Assembly: GCA_018241665.1 (NCBI GenBank)
Contig: JAFEDK010000029.1
Span: 17,175-81,174, forward strand
Length of the DNA: 64,000 nucleotides
Origin: Pseudomonadota bacterium
Lineage (GTDB): Bacteria; Pseudomonadota; Gammaproteobacteria; Burkholderiales; Rhodocyclaceae
Direction: 5' to 3'
The notes below the pieces were generated by a model, which saw only the letters and a program-made list of their open reading frames with translations, had not been told where the DNA came from and did not search any database. The position numbers and the translations under genes are program-made. This document shows, in pieces, positions 25,951 through 36,712 of the stretch (positions within the stretch are counted from its first letter, which is position 1; the number at the start of each line of letters is the position of its first letter).

Positions 25951-28059
25951 TCAGCGCCGCACTGGCGCCTCGCCGCCCTGCGCCATGCGGCGGCGGGGCG
26001 CGAGGAGTTCGATCTCGTCGCCGACGATGCGGGTGGCCTCCTGCAGCAGGATGTCCTTGCGGCCCTTGAGGGCTTTTTCGGAGTCGAGCTCGGCGCGCAG
26101 GCTGCGCTCGCCACCCTGCAGGCCGTCATCGCCCAGGTGGGCGGCGGCTTCGGCGCCGGCGCGCTGGCGCAGGCGGGCCTCGCGGGTTTCCTTCTCGCGC
26201 TTGCGCTCATCTTCCTGCAGCGACAGCTCCTGCTTGTCGCGCAGCTTGAGGGCCTCGGCCACGTCCTCGGCCAGCTCGCGGAGCGCCTTGTCCTTGCTGG
26301 CGCGGGCCTCGTGGCGTTGCTGCAGCTCGGGCAGGATGGCCTGCAGGTCGGAGGCGGGCTTGTAGCTGGCCGGTGGGATCTGGATCGCCGGCAGCGCGTT
26401 GTCGAAGCCGGTCTCGCCGAACTCCTTGGCCTCGAAGGCGGACGGGAAGCGGATGTCGGGCGTCACGCCGTTGAGCTGGGTGGTGCCGCCGTTGATGCGG
26501 AAGAACTGGGCAATGGTCATCTTCAGCTCGCCCAGCTGGGGCTTCTTGCTCTTGGCGACTTCGTCCAGGTCGATGAGGGTCTGCACGGTGCCCTTGCCGA
26601 AGCTCGGTTCGCCGATCAACAGCGCGCGGCCGTGGTCCTGCAGCGCGGCGGCGAGGATTTCCGAGGCGGAGGCGGAGCCGCGGTTGATCATCACCGCTAG
26701 CGGGCCGTCCCACGCGGCGCCGGCGCGTTCGTCGCTTTCCACCTCGATCTGGCCTTCCGAGTTGCGCTGCTGGACCACCGGGCCGGTGTCGATGAACAGG
26801 CCGGTCAGCTCGACAGCTTCGCGCAGGGAGCCGCCGCCGTTGTCGCGCAGGTCGAGGATCAGGCCGTCCACGCGCTCCTTCTTCAGCTCGCCAATCAGGC
26901 GGGCCACGTCGCGGCTGGCGCTGCGGTAGTCCTTGTCGCCGCGGCGGCGGCCTTCGAAGTCCTCGTAGAAGGCGGGCAGGGTGATCACGCCGACGCGCAG
27001 GTTCTTGCCGCCCAGGTCGACGCGGGAGATGGATTTCTTGGCGGCCTGCTCTTCGAGCTTGATCTTGTCGCGGACCAGCACGATGGTCTTGTGGCGGCCG
27101 TCGGGGCCACTGTTGGCGGGCAGGATGTCGAGGACTACGCGGGTGTCCTTGGTGCCGCGGATCAGCTTGACCGCCTCGTCCACGCGGGCCCCGACCAGGT
27201 CGGCCATCGGCGTGCCTTCGCCCTGGGCCACGCCGACGATGCGGTCACCGACCGCCAGCTTGCCGGAGCGCGCCGCCGGGCCGCCGGGGGTGAGCTCGCG
27301 GATCGTGATGTAGTCGTCGCGCTCCTGTAGCACCGCGCCGATGCCCACCAGCGACAGGCGCATGGAGATGTCGAAGGAGTCTGCCGAGCCGCGGCCGAGG
27401 TAGCTGGTGTGCGGCTCGATGGTGCCGGCGTAGGCGTTCATGAAGATCTGGAAGACGTCGTCGCTCTTGTTCTTGGCGCCGCGGGCGATGAAGCTCTCGT
27501 AGCGTTTGTCGAGGGTCTCGCGGATGGCCTTGTCGTCCTTGCCGGCCAGGCGCAGGCGCAGCCAGTCGTTCTTGACGCGCTTGCGCCACAGGTCGCGGGC
27601 CTCGGCGTCGTCCTTCGGCCAGGGGGCCTTGCTGCGGTCGAGGGGGTAGCTCTCGGCCACGTTGAAGTCGAAGCCGCCGGCCAGTTGCGCCCGGGCCTCG
27701 GCGAGGCGTTCGGTGGAGCGCTCCTGGTAGCGGCGGAAGATCGCGAACGGGCCTTCCAGCTCGCCCTGCAGGATGGCGTCGTCGAGCTGGGTGCGCAGCC
27801 CGGCGAAGCCGTCGATGTCGGCCTGGGTGAAAAAGATGCGCTCAGGGTCGAGGGACTTCAGGTAGGCGTCGAAGATCTTTTCCGACAGCGCGTCGTCGAG
27901 GGGCTTCACCGCGTAGTGGTAGCGGCTCAGGAACATCGAGCTGATGTAGGCCGCCTGCGCCTGCTCGGAGGTCGGCGCGAGGCTCGGTCGCGGCGCTTCG
28001 GCCAATGCCGTACCGCAGAAGGCCAGGGCCAGCAGGGTTCCGATCAGGCGCTTTTTCAT
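25951..28059 (-). CDS. Tail-specific (Prc/CtpA-like) S41 periplasmic protease, second copy
   Basis: A 702-residue paralogue of the protease at 18.3-20.3 kb. Signal peptide MKKRLIGTLLALAFCGTALA, long N-terminal domain, PDZ (GGPAARSGKLAVGDRI) and S41 core with Ser464 in GSASASE and Lys489 in FGKGTVQ, again 25 residues apart. The C-terminal tail is charged and helical (KEKREKETREARLRQ-type), longer than in the first copy. It begins seven bases after the cytochrome b561 gene. Presumably it trims or degrades periplasmic proteins with defined C-terminal tails; partners such as an NlpI homologue are not in the window. Confidence 0.9.
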   Translation of the reverse strand: MKKRLIGTLLALAFCGTALAEAPRPSLAPTSEQAQAAYISSMFLSRYHYAVKPLDDALSEKIFDAYLKSLDPERIFFTQADIDGFAGLRTQLDDAILQGELEGPFAIFRRYQERSTERLAEARAQLAGGFDFNVAESYPLDRSKAPWPKDDAEARDLWRKRVKNDWLRLRLAGKDDKAIRETLDKRYESFIARGAKNKSDDVFQIFMNAYAGTIEPHTSYLGRGSADSFDISMRLSLVGIGAVLQERDDYITIRELTPGGPAARSGKLAVGDRIVGVAQGEGTPMADLVGARVDEAVKLIRGTKDTRVVLDILPANSGPDGRHKTIVLVRDKIKLEEQAAKKSISRVDLGGKNLRVGVITLPAFYEDFEGRRRGDKDYRSASRDVARLIGELKKERVDGLILDLRDNGGGSLREAVELTGLFIDTGPVVQQRNSEGQIEVESDERAGAAWDGPLAVMINRGSASASEILAAALQDHGRALLIGEPSFGKGTVQTLIDLDEVAKSKKPQLGELKMTIAQFFRINGGTTQLNGVTPDIRFPSAFEAKEFGETGFDNALPAIQIPPASYKPASDLQAILPELQQRHEARASKDKALRELAEDVAEALKLRDKQELSLQEDERKREKETREARLRQRAGAEAAAHLGDDGLQGGERSLRAELDSEKALKGRKDILLQEATRIVGDEIELLAPRRRMAQGGEAPVRR

Positions 28060-28066
28060 GGGGCGA

Positions 28067-28783
28067 TTACCAGGCGGGAGTGGTGGAGGTGGCGGCCGGT
28101 TGGGCCGGGGCCGGTTCGGGGGTCGGCAACAGGCCGCCGGCCACCGCGTAGGTGGCGCCGCCGGCGATCAGCAGCGACAGGATGAAGGCTACCAGACCGC
28201 CGCCGCGCTTGGCGTGGGCGGTGTGGGTCGGGGTGTGGGCGTCCACGTCCCGCCAGCCGGTGATCATCGGCTTGACCAGGTTTTCGCCCTTGACCCGCAG
28301 GTAGAAGGCGATGGCGCCGACGTGCAGGACGATCAGCGCGAGCAGGCCGTTCTGCAGCCAGGCATGCCAGGAATGGAAGCTGTCGGAGGCGTCCTTGCCG
28401 ACCAGGTCGGCGAAGGGACCCTGGAAGGCGATGTCGTCGTTGGTGAACAGGCCGGTGGCGGCCTGGGCGCCGACCAGGGCCAGCAGGCCGAGCACCGACA
28501 GGGCGCCGATGGGGTTGTGGCCGACGCCGCGCCATTCGCCGCGCAGGTAGGCACGGATCGCGCCGGGGCCGCGCACGAAGCTGGCGAAGCGGGCCGTGGC
28601 GGTGCCGACGAAGCCCCACACGAGACGGAAGATCACCAGGCCGACGATCAGGTAGCCGGCGCGGCCGTGCCATTCGATGAGGTTGCCGCCGATCTTGCCG
28701 GACACGTAGGCGAAGGCGACGCTGGCCACCAGCGACCAGTGGAAGAGACGGATGGGAAGGTCCCAGATGCGTTGTCGGTTCAT
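28067..28783 (-). CDS. Cytochrome b561 family membrane protein
   Basis: A 238-residue di-haem cytochrome b of the b561 / Ni-Fe-hydrogenase b-subunit type with four main helices: WDLPIRLFHW (haem His in LFHW), EWHGRAGYL with the second ligand region, the third helix ending at AATGLF, and SWHAWLQNGLLALIVLHVGAI containing two His. A further hydrophobic segment and a Pro/Ala-rich tail follow. It moves electrons across or within the inner membrane. No c-type partner is adjacent; it is only seven bases from the Prc protease gene. Confidence 0.85.
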   Translation of the reverse strand: MNRQRIWDLPIRLFHWSLVASVAFAYVSGKIGGNLIEWHGRAGYLIVGLVIFRLVWGFVGTATARFASFVRGPGAIRAYLRGEWRGVGHNPIGALSVLGLLALVGAQAATGLFTNDDIAFQGPFADLVGKDASDSFHSWHAWLQNGLLALIVLHVGAIAFYLRVKGENLVKPMITGWRDVDAHTPTHTAHAKRGGGLVAFILSLLIAGGATYAVAGGLLPTPEPAPAQPAATSTTPAW

Positions 28784-28876
28784 GTTTGCTCCTGGATGTG
28801 GGGGAGGAAAGCCGGTTTTTCAAGCCGGCGCGTACTCAGGTCGGGCGGGTGCCCGGGCTACAGGGGCTGCGGGCAG

Positions 28877-30277
28877 TCAAAGCCGGCCTCCGCCGACCGC
28901 CTTGAAGAGGGCCACGCTGCCGCTCAGGCGGCGCACCATGATGTCGAGGCGGGCGCGCTCGGCATTGAGGGCGACGGTCTGGGCATTGGTCACGTTGAGG
29001 TAGCTGACGGTGCCGGCCAGGTACTGGTTGTTGACCAGTTCGAGGGTTTCGGTGGCGGCGGCCAGGGCCTCGGCCTGGGCGGCGGCTTCGGCTTCGAGAG
29101 TCTGCAGCGCGGCGAGGTTGTCCTCGACTTCCTGGAAGGCGGTCTGCACGGTCAGGCGGTAGCTGGCCACGGTCTCGTCCCAGGCGGCGACGGCCTGGGC
29201 CTTCCTTGCGCTGCGGGCGCCGGCGTCGAAGAGGGTCAGCGCCAGGTTGGGGCCGAGGGACCAGAAATGGTTGGGCAGCGAGAACACCCGTTGCAGCGCG
29301 CTGCTCTGGGTGCCGCCGCTGGCGCCGAGGGTCAGGGTCGGGAAGAAGGCAGCCTGGGCGACGCCGATCTGCGCGTTGGCGGCGGCGACGCGGCGTTCGG
29401 CGGCGGCGATGTCGGGGCGCCGTTCGAGCAGCGTGGATGGCAGCACGCCGGGTACGCCGGGCAGGACCGGCGTGGCGCTGGCCGGGGCCAGCACCAGTTC
29501 GCCGGGGGCGCGCCCGGTCAGCACGGCGAGGGCGTGCTCGAGCTGCTTGCGCTGCACGTCCAGGTCGATCAACTGGGCCTCGGCGGTCTTCAGCTGGGCC
29601 TGGGCCTGGGTGACGTCGGCGCGGGCGGCGACGCCGGCGTCGAAGCGGTTGCGGGTGATCTCGGCGGAGCGCTTGTAGGCCGCCACGGTGCGCACCAGCA
29701 GCGCGTGCTGCGCGTCGTTGATGCGTAGCTGCAGATAGGCCTGCACGACGGCGGCCTGGGCGCTCAGCCGGGCGCCGGCCAGATCGGCGGCCACGGCGGC
29801 GGCGCTGGCCGCGCTGGCTTCGTTGGTGCGCGCGATGCGGCCCCACAGGTCGGCTTCCCAGCTGGCGGTGAGGGACAGCCGGCTGGTGTTGCGGGCCGGG
29901 ATGGCGGTGGTGCTGCCGGTGGCCGTGTTGGTGGTGGCGCCCTGGCTGCGGGTGACCGCCAGGTTGCTGCCGAGGGTCGGGAAGTACTGGGCCTGGGCGG
30001 CGTCGAGCAGGGCTGTGGCTTGCCGGTAGCGTGCCTCGGCAATGCGGATGTTCTGGTTGGCGCGGCCGGCTTCGTCCACCAGCGTATCCAGCTGGGCATC
30101 GCCGAAGCGCTTCCACCATTCGTCGGCGTGCTGGCCGTCGCCGGGATCGGCCAGCTTCCAGCCGGTGGCTTCGCGGAACTGGGCCGGCACGGCGGCCTCC
30201 GGGCGGTGGTGGTCGGGGCCGACGGCGCAGCCGGCGAGGGCGAGCAGGTTGAGGGAGACGAGGAGGCTGTGCTTCAT
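28877..30277 (-). CDS. NodT-family outer-membrane efflux lipoprotein (TolC/OprM type)
   Basis: A 466-residue outer-membrane channel with a lipoprotein signal: LALAGC, lipidated Cys17. Two OEP repeats follow, with WWKRFGDAQLDTLVDEA, PTLGSNLAVTRS and the mirrored PTLTLGASGG regions. It forms a trimeric tunnel for the RND pump encoded just upstream on the same strand. The ATG at 30277 is used; one four codons upstream is also possible. Together with the genes at 30307-38004 it completes a tripartite exporter. Confidence 0.88.
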   Translation of the reverse strand: MKHSLLVSLNLLALAGCAVGPDHHRPEAAVPAQFREATGWKLADPGDGQHADEWWKRFGDAQLDTLVDEAGRANQNIRIAEARYRQATALLDAAQAQYFPTLGSNLAVTRSQGATTNTATGSTTAIPARNTSRLSLTASWEADLWGRIARTNEASAASAAAVAADLAGARLSAQAAVVQAYLQLRINDAQHALLVRTVAAYKRSAEITRNRFDAGVAARADVTQAQAQLKTAEAQLIDLDVQRKQLEHALAVLTGRAPGELVLAPASATPVLPGVPGVLPSTLLERRPDIAAAERRVAAANAQIGVAQAAFFPTLTLGASGGTQSSALQRVFSLPNHFWSLGPNLALTLFDAGARSARKAQAVAAWDETVASYRLTVQTAFQEVEDNLAALQTLEAEAAAQAEALAAATETLELVNNQYLAGTVSYLNVTNAQTVALNAERARLDIMVRRLSGSVALFKAVGGGRL

Positions 30278-30306
30278 GGAGAAAGGCATGGCAAGGAATG
30301 GGAGGC

Positions 30307-33300
30307 TCAGGGCCGGGCGGTGGCCGGGCGGGGCGAGCGCCAGCGGCCGGCGGTGCGGCGCAGGCGGTCGAGCTGCAGGAACACGACGGGGGTGGTGTAC
30401 AGGGTCAGCAACTGGCTGAGGATCAGCCCGCCGACGATGGTGATGCCCAGCGGCTGGCGCATCTCGGCGCCGTCGCCGACGCCGAAGGCCAGCGGCAGCG
30501 CGCCGAACAGGGCCGCCAGGGTGGTCATCATGATCGGCCGGAAGCGCAGCTGGCAGGCCTCGAAGATGGCCTCCCGCGGCGACAGGCCCCGGCTGCGCTC
30601 GGCGTCGATGGCGAAGTCCACCATCATGATGGCGTTCTTCTTGACGATGCCGATCAGCAGGATCACCCCGATCAGCGCGATGATGCCGAACTCGGTCTTG
30701 AACAGCAGCAGGGCCAGGATCGCCCCGACGCCAGCCGACGGCAGTGTGGACAGGATGGTCAGCGGGTGGATCAGGCTCTCGTAGAGGATGCCGAGGATCA
30801 GGTAGACCGCCACGATGGCGGCCAGGATCAGCAGCGGCTGGCTCTGCAGCGAGGCCTGGAAGGCCTTGGCGTTGCCCTGGAAGCTGCCGTGCACCGAGGT
30901 CGGCACGCCGATGCGGGCCATCTCCTGGCGCACCGCGTCGGTGGCCTCCGACAGCGAGGTGCCGAGGGGCAGGTTGAAGGAAATCGTCGTTGCCACGCTG
31001 CCGCCCTGGTGGTTGACCGCCAGCGGGGTGGGGCCGGCTTCCCAGCGGGCGAAGGCAGCCAGCGGCACGCGGGCGCCGGCCGGGCTGACGAAGAACAGGT
31101 CGTTGAGCACCTCCGGCCCCTGCAGGTAGGCCGGCGGCGCCTCCAGCACCACCCGGTACTGGTTGAGCGGACCGTAGATGGTGGACACCAGGCGCTGGCC
31201 GAACAGGTCGTTGAGGGTCGCATTGACCAGGCGCTGGTTGAGGCCGAGGCGGGCCAGGGCGTCCCGGTCGATGGTCAGGAAGGTCTGTTCGCCCTTGTCC
31301 TGGCGGTCGGAGTTGACGTCCTCCAGCTGGGGCAGCTTGCGCATCGCGTCGCGGATGCGCGGCTCCCAGGTCTTCAGATCCTTCAGGGAGTCGGCCTGCA
31401 GGGTGAACTCGTACTGGGCATTGGACATCCGCCCGCCCATCCGGATGTCCTGCGCGGCGACGAGGAACAGGCTGGCGCCAGGCACGTGGCCGAGCTTGCC
31501 GCGCAGACGGGCGATCACCTCGTCGGCGCTGGCCTTGCGTTCGGTGAGCGGCTTGAGGGTGACGAACATCATGCCGCCGCCACCGCGCGGGCCACCGCTG
31601 CCGCCGGCGTAGCCGACGACGTTGGCGACGGCCGGGTCGCGCCCGACGATGTCGGTGAAGTTCTCGAGCTTGCCGCGCATGGACTGGAAGGAGGTGCGCT
31701 GGTCGGCGTCGATGAAGCCCATGATGCGGCCGGTGTCCTGCTGCGGGAAGAAGCCCTTCGGCACCACGCCGTACAGATACACGTTGAAGACCACGGTGCC
31801 GACGAGTACGCCGAGGGTGAGCCACGGGTGGTCGAGGACCACCCGCAGGCTGCGCCCGTAGCCGCGCAGCACGCCGTCCATCAGGCGGCTGCCGAAGCCG
31901 GGGCGGGCGTCCGGCGCGGGCTTGGGATGGGCGCGCAGCAGGCGCGCGCACATCATCGGGGTGAGGGTCAGGGACACCACCAGCGACACCAGGATGGCCG
32001 CCGACAGGGTCACCGCGAACTCGCGGAAGAAGCGTCCGACGATGCCACCCATCAGCAGGATCGGCAGGAACACCGCGATCAGCGACAGGCTCATCGACAG
32101 CACCGTGAAGCCCACTTCGCGGGCACCCTTGAGGGCCGCCTCGAAGGGCTGCATGCCGGCCTCGATATGGCGGCTGACGTTCTCCAGCACCACCACCGCG
32201 TCATCGACGACGAAGCCGGTGACGATCACCAGCGCCATCAGCGAGATGTTGTTGAGCGAAAAGCCGCACAGGTACATCACCGCGAAGGTGCCGAGCAGGG
32301 ACACCGGCACCGCGACGCTGGGGATGATCGCCGCGCGCACGTTGCGCAGGAACAGGAAGACCACCATGATCACCAGCGCCACCGACAGCAGCAGCGTGTG
32401 CTGCACCTCGCGCAGGGAGGCGCGGATGGTGACGGTGCGGTCCGCCACCACGTCGAGCTTCACGCCCGGGGGCAGCTCCTCGCGCAGCATCGGCAGCACG
32501 TCCATCATCCGTTCGACGGTCTCGATCACGTTGGCGTCCGGCTGGCGGTTGATCAGCAGGATCACTGCCGGCTTGCCGTCGGCGATGCCGGCGTTGCGGG
32601 TGTCCTGCTCGCTGTCGGTCACGCGCGCCACGTCCTGCAGGCGCACCGCGGCGCCGTTCTTCCACGACACGATGGTCGGGATGTAGTCGGCGGCCTTGCC
32701 GGCCTGATCGCTGGCGCCCAGCTGCCAGTGGCGCTGGCTGCTTTCCAGGCTGCCCTTGGGGCGATTGACGTTGGCGTTGTCGATGGCCTGGCGGACGCTC
32801 TCCACGCCGATGCCGGCTGCGGCGAGGGTGGCCGGATCGACCTCTACGCGCACCGCCGGCAGGGAGCCGCCGCCCAGGTTGACCTGGCCGACACCCTTCA
32901 CCTGGGACAGGCGCTGGGCCAGCACGGTGGAGGCGAAGTCGTACATCGCCGCCCGCGACACGGTGTCGGAGGTCATCGACAGGATCAGCACCGGCGCGTC
33001 GGCCGGGTTGATCTTGCGGTAGCTGGGGTTGCCGGCCATGCCGCTGGGCAGTTGCGGGCGGGTTGCGTTGATGGCGGCCTGCACGCTCTTGGCGGCGGTT
33101 TCCACGTCCTGGTCCAGATCCATCTGGACGGTGATGCGGGTGCTGCCGAGGGTGCTGGTGGAGGTCAGCTCGGTGACCCCGGCGATGGTGCCGAAGGCCC
33201 GCTCCAGCGGCGTCGCGACGGTGGCGGCCATGGTTTCCGGGCTGGCGCCGGGCAGGTTGGCCGACACCGAGATGGTCGGGTAATCCACCTGCGGCAGGGC

Positions 33301-33405
33301 GGCCACCGGCAGCAGCTTGTAGGCCACCAGCCCGACCAGTGCGATGGCCAGCCCGAGCAGGGACGTGGCGACCGGGCGCCGGATGAAGATCGAAGAGATG
33401 CTCAC
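30307..33405 (-). CDS. mdtC: RND inner-membrane transporter, MdtC-like
   Basis: A 1032-residue RND pump with twelve helices and two large periplasmic loops. It starts [15 protein letters not shown], and has [19 protein letters not shown] in helix 4 with the proton-relay Asp pair. It groups by pattern with MdtC/MuxC rather than AcrB. The start is the GTG at 33405, with GGGAGG seven bases upstream; a GTG at 33420 would consume that site. In E. coli MdtB and MdtC form a 2:1 heterotrimer; the upstream gene is the MdtB-type partner. Confidence 0.88.
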   Translation of the reverse strand: MSISSIFIRRPVATSLLGLAIALVGLVAYKLLPVAALPQVDYPTISVSANLPGASPETMAATVATPLERAFGTIAGVTELTSTSTLGSTRITVQMDLDQDVETAAKSVQAAINATRPQLPSGMAGNPSYRKINPADAPVLILSMTSDTVSRAAMYDFASTVLAQRLSQVKGVGQVNLGGGSLPAVRVEVDPATLAAAGIGVESVRQAIDNANVNRPKGSLESSQRHWQLGASDQAGKAADYIPTIVSWKNGAAVRLQDVARVTDSEQDTRNAGIADGKPAVILLINRQPDANVIETVERMMDVLPMLREELPPGVKLDVVADRTVTIRASLREVQHTLLLSVALVIMVVFLFLRNVRAAIIPSVAVPVSLLGTFAVMYLCGFSLNNISLMALVIVTGFVVDDAVVVLENVSRHIEAGMQPFEAALKGAREVGFTVLSMSLSLIAVFLPILLMGGIVGRFFREFAVTLSAAILVSLVVSLTLTPMMCARLLRAHPKPAPDARPGFGSRLMDGVLRGYGRSLRVVLDHPWLTLGVLVGTVVFNVYLYGVVPKGFFPQQDTGRIMGFIDADQRTSFQSMRGKLENFTDIVGRDPAVANVVGYAGGSGGPRGGGGMMFVTLKPLTERKASADEVIARLRGKLGHVPGASLFLVAAQDIRMGGRMSNAQYEFTLQADSLKDLKTWEPRIRDAMRKLPQLEDVNSDRQDKGEQTFLTIDRDALARLGLNQRLVNATLNDLFGQRLVSTIYGPLNQYRVVLEAPPAYLQGPEVLNDLFFVSPAGARVPLAAFARWEAGPTPLAVNHQGGSVATTISFNLPLGTSLSEATDAVRQEMARIGVPTSVHGSFQGNAKAFQASLQSQPLLILAAIVAVYLILGILYESLIHPLTILSTLPSAGVGAILALLLFKTEFGIIALIGVILLIGIVKKNAIMMVDFAIDAERSRGLSPREAIFEACQLRFRPIMMTTLAALFGALPLAFGVGDGAEMRQPLGITIVGGLILSQLLTLYTTPVVFLQLDRLRRTAGRWRSPRPATARP

Positions 33406-33423
33406 GAGCGACCCTCCCACCTT

Positions 33424-33490
33424 GTGGGGGCGAATTCATTCGCCCTTGGTGGGTGTGATGGCGTCAGCGGGCGAATGAATTCGCCCCCAC
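33424..33490. repeat. REPIN-like element copy 4
   Basis: Complete element, 23-base spacer, between the mdtB-like and mdtC-like genes. Confidence 0.9.
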
Positions 33491-33524
33491 GGGACATTTT
33501 CATGGGGGGGGCGTCGCAAACCGC

Positions 33525-33591
33525 ATGGGCGAATTCACTCGCCCCTGGTGGGTTCGATGGTGTCCGTGGGCGAATGAATTCGCCCCCACAG
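33525..33591. repeat. REPIN-like element copy 5
   Basis: Complete element with one altered base in the first unit (ATTC to ACTC). Its 23-base spacer resembles that of copy 4 (both contain GGTGGGT and GATGG), so the two probably arose by local duplication. Confidence 0.88.
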
Positions 33592-33609
33592 GGGAAGGGC
33601 GCGCAAATT

Positions 33610-33631
33610 GTAGGGGCGAATTCATTCGCCC
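33610..33631. repeat. REPIN-like single unit
   Basis: One palindromic unit with GTAGG flank; the inverted partner is missing. It ends 16 bases from the mdtB-like stop codon. Confidence 0.85.
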
Positions 33632-33646
33632 TCGGCGCGTGCTTGC

Positions 33647-36600
33647 TCATGCCCAGGCTTCCTTCCAGCGCCGGGCGCTGCGGTCGAAGGCCAGGTAGAT
33701 GACCGGGGTGGTGAAGATCGTCAGCACCTGGCTGACCAGCAGGCCGCCGACCATCGTGATGCCCAGCGGCTGGCGCAGCTCGGAACCGACGCCGTTGCCG
33801 AGCATCAGCGGCAGCGCGCCGAGCAGGGCGGCGAGGGTTGTCATCAGGATCGGCCGGAAGCGCAGCAGGCAGGCCTCGTAGATTGCCTCGCGGGGCGCCA
33901 GGCCGCGCTCCCGCTCGGCCTCCAGCGCGAAGTCGATCATCATGATGGCGTTCTTCTTGACGATGCCGATCAGCAGGATGATCCCGATGATGCCGATCAT
34001 CCCCAGCTCGTGGCCGGACACCAGCAGGGCCAGCAGCGCGCCGACGCCGGCCGACGGCAGCGTGGACAGGATGGTGACCGGGTGGATATAGCTCTCGTAG
34101 AGCACGCCGAGGACGATGTACATGGTGACCACCGCGGCGAGGATCAGCAGCAGGGTGTTGTCCAGCGAGGCCTGGAAGGCCAGCGCGGCGCCCTGGAAGC
34201 TGCTGCGGATGTTGCGCGGCAGGCCCAGCTCGGCCTCGGCGGCGTGGATCGCCTTGACCGCGTCGCCCAGGGCCACGCCCGGCGCCAGGTTGAAGGACAG
34301 GGTCACCGCCGGGAACTGGCCGACGTGGTTCACCGCCAGCACCGTCTTGCGTTCGCTGATCCGCGCCACCGACGACAGCGGCACGGTGCGCCCGTTGGCG
34401 GCCGGTACGTAGATGTGTTCGAGGGCCGCCGGGCTGCGCTGGAAGTCCGGCGCCACCTCCAGCACCACCCGGTAGAGGGCGGACTGGGTGAAGATGTTGG
34501 ACACCTGGCGCTGGCCGAAGGCGCTGTACAGCGCGTTGTCGATGGCGGCGGGAGTGATGCCGAGGCGGCCGGCGCTGTCCCGGTCGATGTCCACGAAGGC
34601 CTGGGTGCCCTGGTCCTGCAGGTCGCTGGCTACGTCGGCCAGTTCGGGCAGGCCGCGTAGCTTGTCGAGCAGGCGCCCGGACCACTGGGCGAGCTGGGCC
34701 TCGTTGGTGCTTTCCAGGCTGAACTGGTACTGGGTGCGCGACAGGCGGTCCTCGATGGAGAGGTCCTGCACCGGCTGCATGTACAGCCTGGTGTCGGGGC
34801 GGCGCACCTGCAAGCGTTCCTGCAGGCGGTGGATCACCTCGCCGACGTCGGCGTTGCGCTCGTCCTTGGGCTTCAGCTTGATCAGCATGCGGCCGCTGTT
34901 GAGGGTGGTGTTGGTGCCGTCCACGCCGATGAAGGACGACAGGTTTTCCACCGCCGGGTCTTCCAGCACGATGTCCGCCAGCGCACGCTGGCGCTCGGCC
35001 ATCGCAGTGAATGAGATGTCCTGCGGCGCATCGGAGATGGCCTGGATCAGCCCGGTGTCCTGGGCCGGGAAGAAGCCCTTCGGGATGAAGACGTAGAGCA
35101 GCACCGTCAGCGTAAGGGTGCCGACGGCCACCAGCAGGGTGAGGCCCTGGCGGTCGAGTACCCAGGTGAGCATGCGCGCGTAGCGGTCCACGATGGCCTG
35201 GAAGAAGGCGCCGTTGTCGTCGTGGCGGTGGCCGACGGGCTTGAGCAGGCGCGCCGACATCATTGGCGTGAGGGTCAGCGATACCACCGCGGAGATCAGG
35301 ATCGACACCGCCAGGGTGATCGCGAACTCGCGGAACAGGCGCCCGACCACGTCGGCCATGAAGATCAGCGGGATCAGCACGGCGATCAGCGAGACGGTCA
35401 GGGAGATGATCGTGAAGCCGATCTGCCTGGCGCCCTTCAGCGCCGCCTCCAGCGGCGTCTCGCCTTCCTCCACGTGGCGGCTGATGTTCTCGATCATCAC
35501 GATGGCGTCGTCCACGACGAAGCCGGTGGCGATGGTCAGCGCCATCAGGGTCAGGTTGTTGATGCTGAAGCCGGCGGCGTACATCACCGCGAAGGTGCCG
35601 ACCAGCGACAGGGGCACGGCGACGGCCGGGATCACGGTGGCCGGCAGGCTGCGCAGGAACAGGTAGATCACGCCGACCACCAGCGCCACGGCGAGGGCCA
35701 GTTCGAACTGCACGTCATGCACCGAGGCACGGATCGAGGTGGTGCGGTCGGTGAGCAGGCGCAGGTCCACCGAGGTAGGCAGGTCGGCTTCCAGCTGCGG
35801 CAGCAGCGCGCGTACGCGCTCGGCGGTCTCGATGACGTTGGCGCCGGGCTGGCGCTGGATGTTGATGATGACCGCCGGGTTGCGGTCGGCCCACGCTGCC
35901 AGGCGGGTGTTCTCGGCGCCCTCGACGGCCTCGGCCACGTCGGACAGGCGGATCGGCGCGCCGTTCTTCCAGGCGATGGTCAGGTTGCGGTAGTCATCGG
36001 CGGACTTGAGCTGGTCGTTGGAGTCCAGCGTGGTGGCGCGCACCGGGCCGTCGAAGCTGCCCTTGGCCATGTTCACGTTGGCGTTGGCGATGGCGCTGCG
36101 CACGTCCTCCAGGCTGAGGCCGGCCGAGGCCAGGGCCTGGGGATTGACCTGCACGCGCACCGCCGGGCGTAGCCCGCCGCCGATGGTGACGAGGCCGATG
36201 CCCGGCAGCTGGGAGATCTTCATCGCCACGCGGGTATCCACCAGGTCGGCCAGCTTGGCCAGCGGCAGGCTGGACGAGCTGACGGCGAGGGTCAGGATCG
36301 GTGCGTCGGCCGGATTGACCTTGCTGTACACCGGCGGCATCGGAAGGTCTTGCGGCAGGAAATTGTCCGCGTTGGCGATGGCCGATTGCACCTGCTGCTC
36401 GGCGACGTCCATCGCCAGGGACAGGTCGAACTGCAGCGTGATGACCGAGATGCCTTCGCCGCTGGTGGACGACATGCGCTTGAGGCCCGGCATCTGGCCG
36501 AACTGGCGTTCCAGCGGAGCGGTGATTGCTGACGTGGTGACGTCCGGGCTGGCGCCGGGATAGCGGGTGGTGATCTGGATCGTCGGGTATTCCACCTCGG

Positions 36601-36712
36601 GCAGCGCCGACACCGGCAGGATCTTGTAGGCGATCAGGCCGACCAGCAGGATCGCCACCATCAGCAGCGAGGTGGCGACCGGGCGGAGGATGAAAGTGCG
36701 GGACGGGTTCAT
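33647..36712 (-). CDS. mdtB: RND inner-membrane transporter, MdtB-like
   Basis: A 1021-residue RND pump, starting [20 protein letters not shown] with [20 protein letters not shown] soon after, and [19 protein letters not shown] in helix 4. Closest by pattern to MdtB/MuxB. Its start overlaps the adaptor stop by ATGA. The gap to the following mdtC-like gene is 241 bases and is filled by repeat elements, unusual for this operon. Confidence 0.88.
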   Translation of the reverse strand: MNPSRTFILRPVATSLLMVAILLVGLIAYKILPVSALPEVEYPTIQITTRYPGASPDVTTSAITAPLERQFGQMPGLKRMSSTSGEGISVITLQFDLSLAMDVAEQQVQSAIANADNFLPQDLPMPPVYSKVNPADAPILTLAVSSSSLPLAKLADLVDTRVAMKISQLPGIGLVTIGGGLRPAVRVQVNPQALASAGLSLEDVRSAIANANVNMAKGSFDGPVRATTLDSNDQLKSADDYRNLTIAWKNGAPIRLSDVAEAVEGAENTRLAAWADRNPAVIINIQRQPGANVIETAERVRALLPQLEADLPTSVDLRLLTDRTTSIRASVHDVQFELALAVALVVGVIYLFLRSLPATVIPAVAVPLSLVGTFAVMYAAGFSINNLTLMALTIATGFVVDDAIVMIENISRHVEEGETPLEAALKGARQIGFTIISLTVSLIAVLIPLIFMADVVGRLFREFAITLAVSILISAVVSLTLTPMMSARLLKPVGHRHDDNGAFFQAIVDRYARMLTWVLDRQGLTLLVAVGTLTLTVLLYVFIPKGFFPAQDTGLIQAISDAPQDISFTAMAERQRALADIVLEDPAVENLSSFIGVDGTNTTLNSGRMLIKLKPKDERNADVGEVIHRLQERLQVRRPDTRLYMQPVQDLSIEDRLSRTQYQFSLESTNEAQLAQWSGRLLDKLRGLPELADVASDLQDQGTQAFVDIDRDSAGRLGITPAAIDNALYSAFGQRQVSNIFTQSALYRVVLEVAPDFQRSPAALEHIYVPAANGRTVPLSSVARISERKTVLAVNHVGQFPAVTLSFNLAPGVALGDAVKAIHAAEAELGLPRNIRSSFQGAALAFQASLDNTLLLILAAVVTMYIVLGVLYESYIHPVTILSTLPSAGVGALLALLVSGHELGMIGIIGIILLIGIVKKNAIMMIDFALEAERERGLAPREAIYEACLLRFRPILMTTLAALLGALPLMLGNGVGSELRQPLGITMVGGLLVSQVLTIFTTPVIYLAFDRSARRWKEAWA

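Noticed and set aside
30298-33702. A 1134-codon plus-strand open frame across the mdtC-like gene
   Set aside because: His/Gln/Asp-rich antisense shadow of a clear RND pump; it also reads through repeat elements.
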